Assembly: GCA_947473125.1 (NCBI GenBank)
Contig: CANJDH010000011.1
Location: forward strand, 1-64,000
Reading direction: 5' to 3'
From: Burkholderiales bacterium
GTDB lineage: Bacteria > Pseudomonadota > Gammaproteobacteria > Burkholderiales > JAEUOS01
DNA: 64,000 bases
Under the pieces are notes generated by a model. The model saw only the letters and a program-made list of their open reading frames with translations. It ran no database searches and was not told where the DNA came from. Of this stretch, positions 50,768-59,403 are shown piece after piece (the first letter of the stretch is position 1; each line of letters starts with the position of its first letter). A program made the translations under genes and the position numbers.

Positions 50768-51646
50768 ATGCCACTCCAGTTCACCCCCCTTCACCCGCTG
50801 TTTGCCGCCGAGGCAAGCGGCTTTGATCTTGCAAAACCGCTCTCGACCGAACAGATTCGCGAGATCGACGAAGGCATGAACAAGTATGCCGTGCTGGTGT
50901 TTCGCAACCAGCCACTCGACCAGGACCAACAGATTGATTTTGCAAAATCATTCGGCCCGCTTGACCTCGGCCTGCGCAAGCTCAAGCGCAACCCGCACCG
51001 ATTCAGGCATGAAGAGCTGATCGACATTTCCAACGTGAACCCGGACGGCCAGGTGGCGGCGCGCGACCATGCCAAGGTTGTCGGCAATATTGCCAACCAG
51101 CTCTGGCACAGCGACAGCTCGTTCCAGCGGCCGCGCGCCAAGTACTCCATGCTGCAGGCGATCACGCTCACCAGCTGGGGCGGCGAAACCGAGTTTGCCG
51201 ACCTGCGTGCCGCCTACGACGCCCTGCCGGAGCACCTGCGGCGCGATGCCGAGGGCCGTAGCGCCGAGCATTACGCGCTGCATTCGCGCGTCATGCTCGG
51301 TGACGACCAATACACCGAGGAGCAGCGCAATTCGATCCCGCCGGTCGAATGGCCGCTGGTGGAAACCCACGCCGGCTCAGGCCGCAAACTGCTGTATGTC
51401 GGCATCCATTGCCGGCGCGTGCCCGGCATGACTCTGGCAGAGGGCCGCATGCTGATCATGGACCTGATCGAACACGCAACGCAGACGCAGTTCGTCTATC
51501 GCCACCAGTGGCGCGTCGGCGACCTGGTGATCTGGGATAACCGCGCCACCCTGCACCGCGGCCGCCGCTTTGACGTTACCGAGCGGCGCGAATTGCGCCG
51601 CACCACCACCGAAGATATCGATACCGCCGCCCAATTGGCTGCGTAA
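50768..51646 (+). CDS. TauD/TfdA-family 2-oxoglutarate/Fe(II) dioxygenase
   Basis: This 292-residue enzyme has the Fe(II) facial triad: His114-x-Asp116 in QLWHSDSSFQ and the distal His (about 263) in NRATLHRGRRFDV. A downstream Arg in ELRRTTTE can bind 2-oxoglutarate. The N-terminus (LHPLFAAEASGFDL) resembles TfdA, which cleaves phenoxyacetates by hydroxylation; alkylsulfonates or other acids are alternatives. It is co-transcribed with the Bug gene ahead of it, which may capture its substrate. It ends convergent with the YchJ gene. Confidence 0.92.
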   Translation: MPLQFTPLHPLFAAEASGFDLAKPLSTEQIREIDEGMNKYAVLVFRNQPLDQDQQIDFAKSFGPLDLGLRKLKRNPHRFRHEELIDISNVNPDGQVAARDHAKVVGNIANQLWHSDSSFQRPRAKYSMLQAITLTSWGGETEFADLRAAYDALPEHLRRDAEGRSAEHYALHSRVMLGDDQYTEEQRNSIPPVEWPLVETHAGSGRKLLYVGIHCRRVPGMTLAEGRMLIMDLIEHATQTQFVYRHQWRVGDLVIWDNRATLHRGRRFDVTERRELRRTTTEDIDTAAQLAA

Positions 51647-51672
51647 TCCCGGCCTGGACGCGCACCGCCGTT

Positions 51673-52089
51673 CTAGCCCGGCGATTCGGCTGCATCCAGA
51701 TACAGCCAGCGTTCAGCCTCGCGCACGAATCGGCTCACTTCGTGGATTCGGTGCGCGCGCCCACCCACCTTGTAGCGGGCCACGAACTCGACCAGCGCAG
51801 TGTCCGCACCGGTCACCGCATGGCGCCTTACCTCGAGCCCGAGCCATTTGGTCGCGGCTGACAATTCCAGCGCGCCAATGGCAGGACGATCACGCTCCTG
51901 CCAGGTGGCGCGCAAATAGGCTTCGTCGCGCATCACATAGGCTGTGTAGCGTGAGCGCATCAGCGCTTCGGCGGTCGGTGCAGTCGCTGTGCCGCCCAGA
52001 TAAGGCCCACAGCAGGCTTGCACAAGGGTGCCGCTGCCGCATGGACAGTCAGGGGACGGTGTTGCAGTTCGGGGCATCACGTCGGGCAA
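51673..52089 (-). CDS. YchJ-family protein (UPF0225, SEC-C motif)
   Basis: This 138-residue protein has an N-terminal SEC-C zinc motif (CPCGSG then ACCGPYL, with C-x-C and CC) and the YchJ core AEALMRSRYTAYVMRDEAYL and TALVEFVARYKVGG. The family is widespread and of unknown function. It is shorter than the E. coli form because there is no C-terminal SEC-C motif. It lies just downstream of the terminator of the Lys-rich gene and convergent with the dioxygenase. Confidence 0.9.
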   Translation of the reverse strand: MPDVMPRTATPSPDCPCGSGTLVQACCGPYLGGTATAPTAEALMRSRYTAYVMRDEAYLRATWQERDRPAIGALELSAATKWLGLEVRRHAVTGADTALVEFVARYKVGGRAHRIHEVSRFVREAERWLYLDAAESPG

Positions 52090-52105
52090 TACAGGCCTTG
52101 CGCAT

Positions 52106-52132
52106 AAAAAAAGCGGGCCGGCGGCCCGCTTT
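52106..52132 (-). terminator. Intrinsic terminator downstream of the Lys/Ala/Asp-rich gene
   Basis: AAGCGGGCC and GGCCCGCTT form a strong stem. Read leftward it ends in TTTTTTT and follows the small gene stop by about 18 bp. Confidence 0.8.
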
Positions 52133-52149
52133 CAGAAGTACCCTGAAAA

Positions 52150-52344
52150 TTACTTCTTGGCGTCTTTTTTGGCATCCGCTTTGGGGGCATCTTTTTTGGC
52201 ATCTGCCTTCTTCGCATCACCTTTGCCTGCTTTCTTGGCGTCGGCTTTCGGGGCGTCTTTCGGTGCGTCCTTGGCTTGCGCCATGACAGCGCCGGACGTG
52301 ATGGCGAATGCGCCGGCGACGATGATTGCGATCAATTTTTGCAT
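52150..52344 (-). CDS. Small secreted Lys/Ala/Asp-rich protein
   Basis: This 64-residue protein has a signal peptide (MQKLIAIIVAGAFAITSGAVMAQA). The mature part of about 40 residues is built almost only from K, A, D and P in loose repeats such as KDAPKADAKK. It is likely unfolded or helical and highly charged in the periplasm. Similar small proteins are common near stress genes, but no function is known to me. The ATG at 52344 follows GGAGAA and a terminator closes the gene. Confidence 0.7.
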   Translation of the reverse strand: MQKLIAIIVAGAFAITSGAVMAQAKDAPKDAPKADAKKAGKGDAKKADAKKDAPKADAKKDAKK

Positions 52345-52562
52345 GGTGTTCTCCTCGTTTTAAGACCTTCTGTTTTTTCGCTCGGCAATATGCGCGGCGA
52401 ATTGGCCCACCAAATGAGCCAAGGGAAAAGTCTATCAAAAAAGCGGGGCGATTTGAAGCGACATGCGGAAATCCGCCTATCGCTTCGGGCTAAGGGACGC
52501 TATCGGTCAAATTTCCGCAGCCTCACGCAAACATATTGCCGCGATGCACGAATGCAAAGCGA
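52345..52562. other. Intergenic region with small hairpin
   Basis: The 218-bp gap upstream of the Lys-rich gene contains the inverted repeat GCGGAAATCCGC (about 52466-52477), extended outwards by GCGA/TCGC. No gene is supported. Confidence 0.4.
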
Positions 52563-52994
52563 TCACATCTCCTGGAGGATTTGCTCGCGGCGCGCCCGGC
52601 ACTCATCTTCTGTAAACAGGCCCTGCTCGCAAATGCTGCGCAATCGGCGCAAGCGGTCTTCAATTGACATTGCCTGTGCGCGCGCCGGAGCCGCCGATTG
52701 CGGCGCAGGCAAGGGCACAACGGGCGCCGCTTGTTGCACCACCACCGGCGGAGAAACATACGTCACGTTCGCCGGATAGCCCTGGTACACCACCGCTGGC
52801 GGCGGATAGTAGTAGTAAGGGGCAGGGTAGACATAGCGCGGCGCAAACACCGAACCCACCACCACACCCCCGATAAAAAAACCGGCACGCCCGCCCCGGG
52901 CCTCGGCGTCGGTAGAGACCGGCAAGGTTGCCGCCAGAGTCGCGACCGCGACGAGGCAGGCCCACCAGCGTGATCCGATTTGGCAGAGGTGCAT
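52563..52994 (-). CDS. Exported protein with Tyr/Pro-rich region and SHOCT-like C-terminus
   Basis: This 143-residue protein has a signal peptide (residues 1-33, ending DAEA). A Gly-rich hydrophobic turn follows (GGRAGFFIGGVVVGSVFAP), then a Tyr/Pro-rich stretch with many YYYPPP-type repeats, and a C-terminal helical hairpin (IEDRLRRLRSICEQGLFTED, ending REQILQEM) that resembles a SHOCT domain. Probably a periplasmic or outer-membrane-associated protein of unknown role. The start at 52994 follows AAGGAGAG. Confidence 0.75.
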   Translation of the reverse strand: MHLCQIGSRWWACLVAVATLAATLPVSTDAEARGGRAGFFIGGVVVGSVFAPRYVYPAPYYYYPPPAVVYQGYPANVTYVSPPVVVQQAAPVVPLPAPQSAAPARAQAMSIEDRLRRLRSICEQGLFTEDECRARREQILQEM

Positions 52995-53141
52995 GGCAAC
53001 TCTCCTTAGACGAGAGGGTAATGCTGAAATGTATAGCACGGTCCACCGCGCCGCTGATAGCGGTTTTACACTTTCGGCCATCACGGCGGCCCTACGATGC
53101 AGGGCGCCTTGATCCACGCAACTACGACCCCGTATGCGCCT

Positions 53142-53147
53142 ATAGTG
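53142..53147 (+). promoter_or_regulatory. Candidate -10 box upstream of the DUF4124 gene
   Basis: TATAGT lies 33 bp before the GTG start and is followed by GCAGCC. No good -35 box with 16-18 bp spacing was found. Confidence 0.3.
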
Positions 53148-53179
53148 CAGCCTCACACTAGTGTCACCGGAGGAACATC

Positions 53180-53677
53180 GTGAAAAATCCGCTACCGAGA
53201 ATCGCTGTTGTTGCCCTGATGTTCCTTTCCGGAGCAGTCGTTGTGGAGGCACGCGAGGTCTACAAATACCGCATGCCCGATGGCAGGATTCTTTATACCA
53301 ACGAAGTCTCCGTCACCGGCAAGCTGCTCGAAGTGCTGCCTGAGCCGGCACCGGCCCCAAAAGTGATCGAATCGGAACGCCTCGCCAAACAGAAACGGCT
53401 GCAGGACGACGGCGAGCGTGCCGTCGCCAAACGCCTCGGCTCCCTCGACGCGGTGGAAGCCGAAATCAAGGCAGCCACGCGAGCCCTAGAGGCCGCGCAG
53501 GCTGCGGCGGAAGCCAGCGTGGAGCCGCTCGAAGGAGAGCGCCTCGGCACAGTCAGGAAGGGCCGGTCGCGCCTGAGTGAAGGCTACTGGGAACGTCAAC
53601 GTGCGCTGCGCAGCGCCGTGGAGGAAGCGCGCCGCCGCCTCGACGCGGCGTATTTGGCGCGCGACGCAGTGCGCTGA
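53180..53677 (+). CDS. DUF4124-domain secreted coiled-coil protein
   Basis: This 165-residue protein has a signal peptide (cleavage near VVEA) and the DUF4124 core EVYKYRMPDGRILYTNE (residues about 26-42). A long helical, probably coiled-coil tail follows (residues 62-165) with regular Glu/Ala/Arg heptads. The start is GTG at 53180, supported by GGAGG nine bases upstream; no ATG alternative keeps the signal peptide. The family is betaproteobacterial and of unknown function. Confidence 0.82.
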   Translation: MKNPLPRIAVVALMFLSGAVVVEAREVYKYRMPDGRILYTNEVSVTGKLLEVLPEPAPAPKVIESERLAKQKRLQDDGERAVAKRLGSLDAVEAEIKAATRALEAAQAAAEASVEPLEGERLGTVRKGRSRLSEGYWERQRALRSAVEEARRRLDAAYLARDAVR

Positions 53678-53706
53678 GCAGTCACACCTTACAAACCTTT
53701 CGACGT

Positions 53707-54825
53707 TCAGTTGAGAGAAAGGACGCACCCCTGATCGGGTTTTACCTCGCCGGCCAGCATGGCGAGGTACACCCGCTCCACGGCTGCGGCGCCGTACCCG
53801 GCTACTACCCGCATCCACGGATGCTGCGGGTCCATCACCGGCACCATGAATCCGCTCCATGCATCGGCAAGCCGCGTCTGTAATTGCGCCGCGCCCCAAT
53901 CGGCATGGCGCTTCTTGATCTGCGTTGGAGCGAAAAACAAGATCGGCTTGGGCCCCGGGAGGTCACGCCCGGAACCCAGGTGGTCCCAATGGGTGCCGCC
54001 GACCGAGCACGAGTACTTGAGGGCGTCGCCCAGATGCGCATGCACGTCACGCCGCAGCGCGGCGTTGCCGGCCATGTCAACAAAAACGGCTGGCGTAGCG
54101 TCGAGGGCGGTGACTTGGTCGTACGACAACACTGTGCCGTAACACCCCAGCCCCTGCACAAAGGCCGCATTGCTCTTCGAAGTCAAACCCACCACGTCAC
54201 AATCGCTGCGCCGCGCCAGGCAGTGGGCAAGGCCATACGCGGTCTTGCTTGACGCGCTCGAGAGAATCACCCGGCGCGCACCGAAAAATGCGTTGTCAGC
54301 CAGAAAGTCGTCAATCAGGAACGAGGTGATGAACAGCGGCCGCAACAGCATTTGCTGCGCTTCCGTTTCGGGCCGGTAGCCTGGGTCGGCAACGGTGTTC
54401 AGGTACTGGTTGTAGACCGCCGGCAGATCGCGCCGATGTGCGGCGCCGTCGACAAAGCCGGCGGTGCCGGCGCGGTCCGGTTCGAGCACGACGTGGCTCG
54501 ACATCGGGTAATACCCATAGAAGCGCTGTCCCGGCGGCACCGCACCATGTGCGGAGCGCACTACCGTGCCAAAACCCCACACCGGTATGCGGCCCCAGCC
54601 TTCCTGCGCGGTGCCCGCCGGGAAGAAATTCCAGTACGACATCGCATCACCGAAGGCGCCATACGTGATGTTGTTCGACGTGAACGCGAACTGGTCGACC
54701 TGCAGCAACACCTGGCCGGGAACAAGTGCGGTCGCGGCGGGCGCTGCCGCGAATTTGCAAGTGCGCAGGTCATCGCGCCGCACCTGAAAATCTGTCGGTG
54801 TCGTCGGTAGTACCGGATCGGTCAT
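53707..54825 (-). CDS. DUF2855-family protein (MDR-like)
   Basis: This 372-residue protein of the DUF2855 family is related in outline to medium-chain reductases. It has QVLLQVDQFAFTSNNITYGAF and YPMSSHVVLEPD near the start and RVILSSASSKTAYGLAHCL as the nucleotide-type helix. It lacks the zinc ligands of alcohol dehydrogenases. The function is unknown. It is convergent with the DUF4124 gene and divergent from the M20 peptidase gene. Confidence 0.85.
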   Translation of the reverse strand: MTDPVLPTTPTDFQVRRDDLRTCKFAAAPAATALVPGQVLLQVDQFAFTSNNITYGAFGDAMSYWNFFPAGTAQEGWGRIPVWGFGTVVRSAHGAVPPGQRFYGYYPMSSHVVLEPDRAGTAGFVDGAAHRRDLPAVYNQYLNTVADPGYRPETEAQQMLLRPLFITSFLIDDFLADNAFFGARRVILSSASSKTAYGLAHCLARRSDCDVVGLTSKSNAAFVQGLGCYGTVLSYDQVTALDATPAVFVDMAGNAALRRDVHAHLGDALKYSCSVGGTHWDHLGSGRDLPGPKPILFFAPTQIKKRHADWGAAQLQTRLADAWSGFMVPVMDPQHPWMRVVAGYGAAAVERVYLAMLAGEVKPDQGCVLSLN

Positions 54826-54921
54826 GGTGGTCTCCCGGATTGGACTGCCGACTATACAAGTTATGCGGCTGTCGCTGCAGGCCGGCAGTACACTGCAGCC
54901 TCATCGTTTCCGGCCACTGCC

Positions 54922-56340
54922 ATGCACATCCCACCCTCGATTTCGCTCCCGTTTGCATCACTCTGCCTCGTGCTTTGCATCGGCCCGGCCCAGGCGCAGG
55001 GCCCGACCCCGGCCCAACAGGCACTGCGCACAATCTACAAGGAACTGGTGGAGATCAACACCACCGACAGCACCGGCAGTTGTACCGCCGCGGGCGAAGC
55101 CATGCGTGTGCACCTCAGGGCCGGCGGCATTCCGGATGCCGACCTGCAGTTGCTGGTGCCGCCCGGCGGGCCTAAAAAGGGCAATCTGGTGGCGCGCCTG
55201 CGCGGCACCGGGTCGAAGAAGCCGATCCTGCTTCTGGCGCACCTCGACGTGGTCGAAGCCAAGCGCGGGGACTGGTTGCGCGACCCGTTCAAGCTGATTG
55301 AAGAAGACGGCTATTTCTACGCACGCGGTGCTTCCGATGACAAGGCAATGGCGGCGGTATTCATCGACAACCTGATCCGCTACAAGCGTGAAGGCCTGCG
55401 CGCCGAACGCGACATCATCCTCGCGCTCACCTGTGACGAGGAGATCATCCCGAGCAAATTCAACGGCGTCGAGTTCCTGCTCAAGCACCACCGCCCCCTG
55501 ATCGACGCCGAGTTCGCCCTCAACGAAGGTGCGGGCGGCTTACTCGACAAGGACGGCAAGCCGGTGCGCATGGCAATCCAGGCCGGCGAAAAGGTGTTCC
55601 TGACCTACACACTGGAAGTGACCAACCGCGGCGGCCACAGCTCGGTGCCGGTCAAGGACAACGCCATTTATCACCTGTCCGGGGGGTTGGCGCGCCTTGG
55701 GGCATTTGATTTTCCGTTCCGCCTATCGGATACCACGCGAGCCTATTTCGAGCGCTTGTCAACCATCGAAATCGGCCAGGTCGCGGCCGACATGAAAGCC
55801 ATCTTGCGCAATCCGCCCGACCCGGAAGCCCTCGCGCGGTTGTCGCAAACGGCCGCGCACAATGCCACGGTGCGCACCACTTGTGTCGCGACCATGGTCG
55901 ACGCCGGCCACGCCACCAACGCCTTGCCGCAGCGCGCCCGCGCCACCGTCAATTGCCGCATCCTGCCCGGGGAATCGGTCGACGAAGTACAAAAAACCCT
56001 GGTCCGCGTACTGGCCAACGACAATATCAAGATCACTCCCGCCGGCGAGGCGACCCTGTCACCGCCGCCGCCGTTGACGCGCGACATCCTCGTGCCGTTC
56101 GAAGCGGTGAGCGCGCAGATGTGGCCGGGTGTACCGGTGGTACCCACCATGCTGGTGGCCGCCACCGACAGCCGCTTTCTCAACAACGTCGGCATCTGGT
56201 CCTACGGCATGTCCGGCATGTTTCGCGATCCCGATGGCGGCGGCGTCCACGGGTTGAACGAGCGGATTCGCATCCGCTCGCTTTATGAAGGCCATGAATT
56301 CCTGTACCGCGTAGTCAAGCTCTACGCGGGCGGAAAGTAG
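54922..56340 (+). CDS. M20-family metallopeptidase, exported
   Basis: This 472-residue zinc peptidase of the M20/M28-like group has a signal peptide (cut near QAQG). The metal motifs are LLLAHLDVVEA (His), GASDDKAMAAV (bridging Asp) and LTCDEEIIPS (catalytic Glu pair). A dimerisation domain (TNRGGHSSVPVKDN) and the final GVHGLNERI (last His) are also present. It should cleave dipeptides or acyl amino acids in the periplasm. It stands alone; flanking genes are on the other strand. Confidence 0.9.
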   Translation: MHIPPSISLPFASLCLVLCIGPAQAQGPTPAQQALRTIYKELVEINTTDSTGSCTAAGEAMRVHLRAGGIPDADLQLLVPPGGPKKGNLVARLRGTGSKKPILLLAHLDVVEAKRGDWLRDPFKLIEEDGYFYARGASDDKAMAAVFIDNLIRYKREGLRAERDIILALTCDEEIIPSKFNGVEFLLKHHRPLIDAEFALNEGAGGLLDKDGKPVRMAIQAGEKVFLTYTLEVTNRGGHSSVPVKDNAIYHLSGGLARLGAFDFPFRLSDTTRAYFERLSTIEIGQVAADMKAILRNPPDPEALARLSQTAAHNATVRTTCVATMVDAGHATNALPQRARATVNCRILPGESVDEVQKTLVRVLANDNIKITPAGEATLSPPPPLTRDILVPFEAVSAQMWPGVPVVPTMLVAATDSRFLNNVGIWSYGMSGMFRDPDGGGVHGLNERIRIRSLYEGHEFLYRVVKLYAGGK

Positions 56341-56358
56341 GAGCGCGCTCCTACACGG

Positions 56359-57279
56359 TTACAGGCGCGGCGGGTCCGGCACAAAGCCGACCTGGGGCTG
56401 CACCGGGAACGGCTGCGGCACCGGCACATAGCGCGGCGCGGGGATCACGCCTTGTACCACCAGATTGTCGCGGCTGTCGTAATAGATCGTGATGACCTCA
56501 TCTGGCGTCGATCGGGCGCGCTCGAATTCGGTGTAATTGACCCACGAATTCTCACGCGCGCCGTGGCCCGTCCCCAGTTTCGACTCGGGCTGTGCGGGCG
56601 GACGCGACAGAGCGCGTGATTCGCCGCTTGCCATGGCGTCGGCACTCTTGCGCGCGGGTGCCGCATCGGCTGCGGGAGCTTCTGAAGCCGCCGGCCCGGC
56701 ACGTTCCGCACGCTGGTCGCGCGCAGAGTTTGCCGAACCGTCAGCCGTGTCCTCGCGCCCCGATGCGCCCAGTCCGCCGGAGCCGCCGTAGGGACGTGGC
56801 GCCGGTGCGGGCATCTGCACTGGCGCCGGTCGCTCGCGAAACACCGCCACCCCGATTACCCCGACGTTGTCCGGGCGCCCGGTGCGTGCCGCATAGGAAT
56901 TGGGCAGGGCAGTGAATTCAAACGCCGCCACCTGCGCCTGGCTTTTGCGCCAGCCGGCCACGTCATGGCGCTGCCACGAGCTCAATACGTAGCCGTTCTG
57001 GTCGATGCCGGCACTCTCGCCGCTGACGACGTTGATGCCGTCGACCGACATCACGGCCATGACGCGACCGCCTGCCTTGTTGTAGACGCGCACTGCGTAA
57101 CGCGCCCCGGGGCGGCCGGCGACATAGTGGCGCCCCTGATGCGTATACACCGGCAACACCTGGCCGGTTTGGCGATCGACCACATTGATATCGGCAATCG
57201 CGCCGATGGCAAGGGCTGCGCCGGATACGCTCGCCAGCGCGACGGCAAAGGTAAGCGCGCGAAGGGTGTGGAACGGCAT
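56359..57279 (-). CDS. Exported protein with Pro/Ala-rich linker, unknown function
   Basis: This 306-residue protein has a signal peptide (cleavage after AALA). An N-terminal beta-rich domain follows (about residues 25-150, DINVVDRQTGQVLPVYTHQG, HYVAGRPGARYAVRVYN). The middle is a low-complexity Ala/Pro/Ser/Arg linker and the last 60 residues contain ARSTPDEVITIYYDSRDNLV and a Pro/Gln tail. The start at 57279 has AGGAGAA behind it. I do not recognise the family. It may be a cell-envelope sensor or scaffold. Confidence 0.7.
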   Translation of the reverse strand: MPFHTLRALTFAVALASVSGAALAIGAIADINVVDRQTGQVLPVYTHQGRHYVAGRPGARYAVRVYNKAGGRVMAVMSVDGINVVSGESAGIDQNGYVLSSWQRHDVAGWRKSQAQVAAFEFTALPNSYAARTGRPDNVGVIGVAVFRERPAPVQMPAPAPRPYGGSGGLGASGREDTADGSANSARDQRAERAGPAASEAPAADAAPARKSADAMASGESRALSRPPAQPESKLGTGHGARENSWVNYTEFERARSTPDEVITIYYDSRDNLVVQGVIPAPRYVPVPQPFPVQPQVGFVPDPPRL

Positions 57280-57406
57280 GCTGGTTCTCCTGTTCAGTGG
57301 GTGGTGCAGCTGTAAACGATTGGCGCGTGAAAACGGGGTTAAAGGCGCTGGCGCCTTCCGGTTCGCTTTAGAATCCATGCCTGCCGCCCTATTCGCATCC
57401 ACCGCC

Positions 57407-58555
57407 ATGGAACCGATCGAGCCCCTCAAGAAAGCCACTGCCATCCTGCACCAGGAAGGCCCGCTCGAAACCGGGCGCGGCAAAGTCACAGGCATCATTG
57501 CCTTCACGCTCGCGGTAATGTGCATGCTCGGCGTGCTGGCGTTCCATTTTCCCGAGTACCTCACCACGCCTGAATTGCGCAAGAACTATTCGGTCGACAT
57601 GCTGCGCCAGGTGATGTTGTGGGCGATGGTGATCGCGGGCGGCATCGCGCTGGCCAACCTGGTGTTGCGGCGCAACCGCTGGTTGAATGGAACGGCCCTC
57701 GCACTGGCGTTGCTGACGGTGCTGGCGGGCGGCCACCAGGTGCCGGTCGGCGACTTTCCCGACAACACGCCCTATATCGGCCTCGATTGGTTCATCCTCG
57801 ACCTGCTCGGCTCGACCATGATCTTCATCCTGATCGAAAAGCTGTTTCCGATTTACCAGCAACCAGTGTTCCGCCCGGGATGGCAGACCGACTTCACGCA
57901 CTTCATCGTCAACCATTTTGTCGTCGGGCTGGTGCTGCTGATCGTCAACTTCGCGATCCACCGCGTGTTCGGCTGGGCGGTCTACGAGCCGCTGCAAAAG
58001 TGGATCGGCGACCTGCCGTTCTTCGCGCAATTGTTTTTGATTTTGCTGGCAGCCGACTTCGTGCAGTACTGGACCCACCGCGCGTACCACGAGGTGCCGT
58101 TCCTGTGGCGCTTCCATGCGATCCATCACAGCGCCAAGTACATGGACTGGATGGCCGGCTCGCGCCTGCACATGTTCGAGTTGATCGCCACGCGCGTGTC
58201 GGTGCTCGGCATCATCTACGTGCTCGGCTTCTCCAAGCTGGTGATGGACATTTACATCATCATCGTCGGCTTCCAGGCGGTGTTCAACCACGCCAACGTC
58301 AAGCTGCCGTCGGCCTTTGGCCACGCCCCGCTCAAGTACCTGATCGTCACGCCCGACTTCCACCACTGGCACCACAGCTCCGAGCAGGAAGCACTGGACC
58401 GCAATTACGCGGCGCATTTCGCGTTCATCGACTACCTGTTCGGCACGGCGGTGAAATCGGACCGGCGTTTCCCTGAAAAATACGGCGTGCTGGGCGACTA
58501 CATGCCGGAGGGCTTCCTCAAGCAGCAATTGTTTCCGTTCATCTGGAAAGGCTGA
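57407..58555 (+). CDS. Sterol-desaturase/fatty-acid-hydroxylase-type di-iron membrane enzyme
   Basis: This 382-residue membrane protein has about six membrane segments and the eight-histidine di-iron motif: HRAYHEVP (HxxxH), FHAIHHSAKYMDW (HxxHH) and FHHWHHSSEQ (HHxHH). It belongs to the sterol desaturase superfamily, whose members hydroxylate or desaturate lipids using O2. The ATG at 57407 (MEPIEPLKKA) is preferred because a TAGAAT box near 57369 would put the RNA start close to the upstream ATG at 57377. The substrate is unknown. Confidence 0.88.
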   Translation: MEPIEPLKKATAILHQEGPLETGRGKVTGIIAFTLAVMCMLGVLAFHFPEYLTTPELRKNYSVDMLRQVMLWAMVIAGGIALANLVLRRNRWLNGTALALALLTVLAGGHQVPVGDFPDNTPYIGLDWFILDLLGSTMIFILIEKLFPIYQQPVFRPGWQTDFTHFIVNHFVVGLVLLIVNFAIHRVFGWAVYEPLQKWIGDLPFFAQLFLILLAADFVQYWTHRAYHEVPFLWRFHAIHHSAKYMDWMAGSRLHMFELIATRVSVLGIIYVLGFSKLVMDIYIIIVGFQAVFNHANVKLPSAFGHAPLKYLIVTPDFHHWHHSSEQEALDRNYAAHFAFIDYLFGTAVKSDRRFPEKYGVLGDYMPEGFLKQQLFPFIWKG

Positions 58556-58574
58556 TACCCGTGGCATATCGGCC

Positions 58575-58606
58575 CCAAACCATTGGTGGGAGCGGTTCCT
58601 AGCCGC
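58575..58606. repeat. GGTGGGAGCGG dispersed repeat, copy near 58.6 kb
   Basis: CCAAACCATTGGTGGGAGCG followed by GTTCCTAGCCGC. The last 15 bases can fold (AGCGG...CCGC). It lies directly before the TauE-type gene and may contain its ribosome-binding region. Confidence 0.6.
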
Positions 58607-58615
58607 ATGTAGCGT

Positions 58616-59338
58616 TTGGAATTCGCCCTCATCCTCGCCATCGGCCTGGTGGCCGGCACGATCAGTGGCATCGTCGGCTTCGGCTCCTCGATCATGCTCA
58701 TGCCGGTGCTGGTGATCGTGTTCGGGCCGCTCAAGGCGGTGCCGATCATGGCGGTCGCCGCGATGATGGCGAACTTCTCGCGCATCCTGGTGTGGTGGCG
58801 CGAGGTCGACTGGCGCGCCACGCTGGTGTATTCCGTCACCGGCATTCCTGCTGCCGCACTCGGCGCGCGCACCCTGCTCGAACTGCCGCCACACATCATG
58901 GAAGGCGCGCTCGGCGTGTTTTTCCTGCTGATGATCCCGGCGCGGCGCTGGCTGCTGTCGCACAACTTGAAACTTGCGACCTGGCACCTCGCCATCGTCG
59001 GTGCGGTGATCGGCTACCTCACCGGCATCGTGGTCTCGACCGGCCCGATCAACGCGCCGTTCTTTCTGGCCTACGGCCTCACCAAGGGCGCCTACCTCGC
59101 CACCGAGGCCGCCGGTTCGCTCGCAGTGTACGTGAGCAAATCGCTGGTGTTCCGCAGCTTCGGGGCCCTGCCGTGGGACGCGATCGCGCAGGGGCTGATC
59201 ATCGGCTCGTCACTGATGGCCGGCTCGTTCCTCGCCAAGCGCTTCGTGCTCAAGATGGATGCGGAGCGCTTCCGCTTCCTGATGGACGGCCTGCTGCTGA
59301 TGTCGGGCCTGACGATGCTCTGGGCGGCGCTGACGTGA
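58616..59338 (+). CDS. TauE/SafE (TSUP) family permease
   Basis: This 240-residue membrane protein has about eight helices and the TSUP signature VGFGSSIMLMPVLVIVFGPLK in the first unit, repeated loosely near residue 130 (VVSTGPINAPFFLAYG). The family exports sulfite, sulfoacetate or other organic anions. The start is a TTG at 58616 (MEFALILAIGLV); no ATG gives the complete first helix. It is followed by the second nitronate monooxygenase gene after 65 bp. Confidence 0.85.
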   Translation: MEFALILAIGLVAGTISGIVGFGSSIMLMPVLVIVFGPLKAVPIMAVAAMMANFSRILVWWREVDWRATLVYSVTGIPAAALGARTLLELPPHIMEGALGVFFLLMIPARRWLLSHNLKLATWHLAIVGAVIGYLTGIVVSTGPINAPFFLAYGLTKGAYLATEAAGSLAVYVSKSLVFRSFGALPWDAIAQGLIIGSSLMAGSFLAKRFVLKMDAERFRFLMDGLLLMSGLTMLWAALT

Positions 59339-59403
59339 GCGGCCGGGCCTGATATTCTTCCCCGATCGCAACCGTTGAAGCGGCTCCCGCCCGGGACATT
59401 CCC

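Noticed and set aside
52180-52290. Short repeated unit that at first looked like a CRISPR or tandem repeat
   Set aside because: The repeats are codons for Lys, Ala, Asp and Pro in a small secreted protein; spacing and spacers do not fit a CRISPR array.
57389-58987. Long minus-strand open frame opposite the desaturase and TauE genes
   Set aside because: It spans two real membrane-protein genes and is His/Asp/Arg-rich in the way typical of antisense frames in GC-rich DNA.
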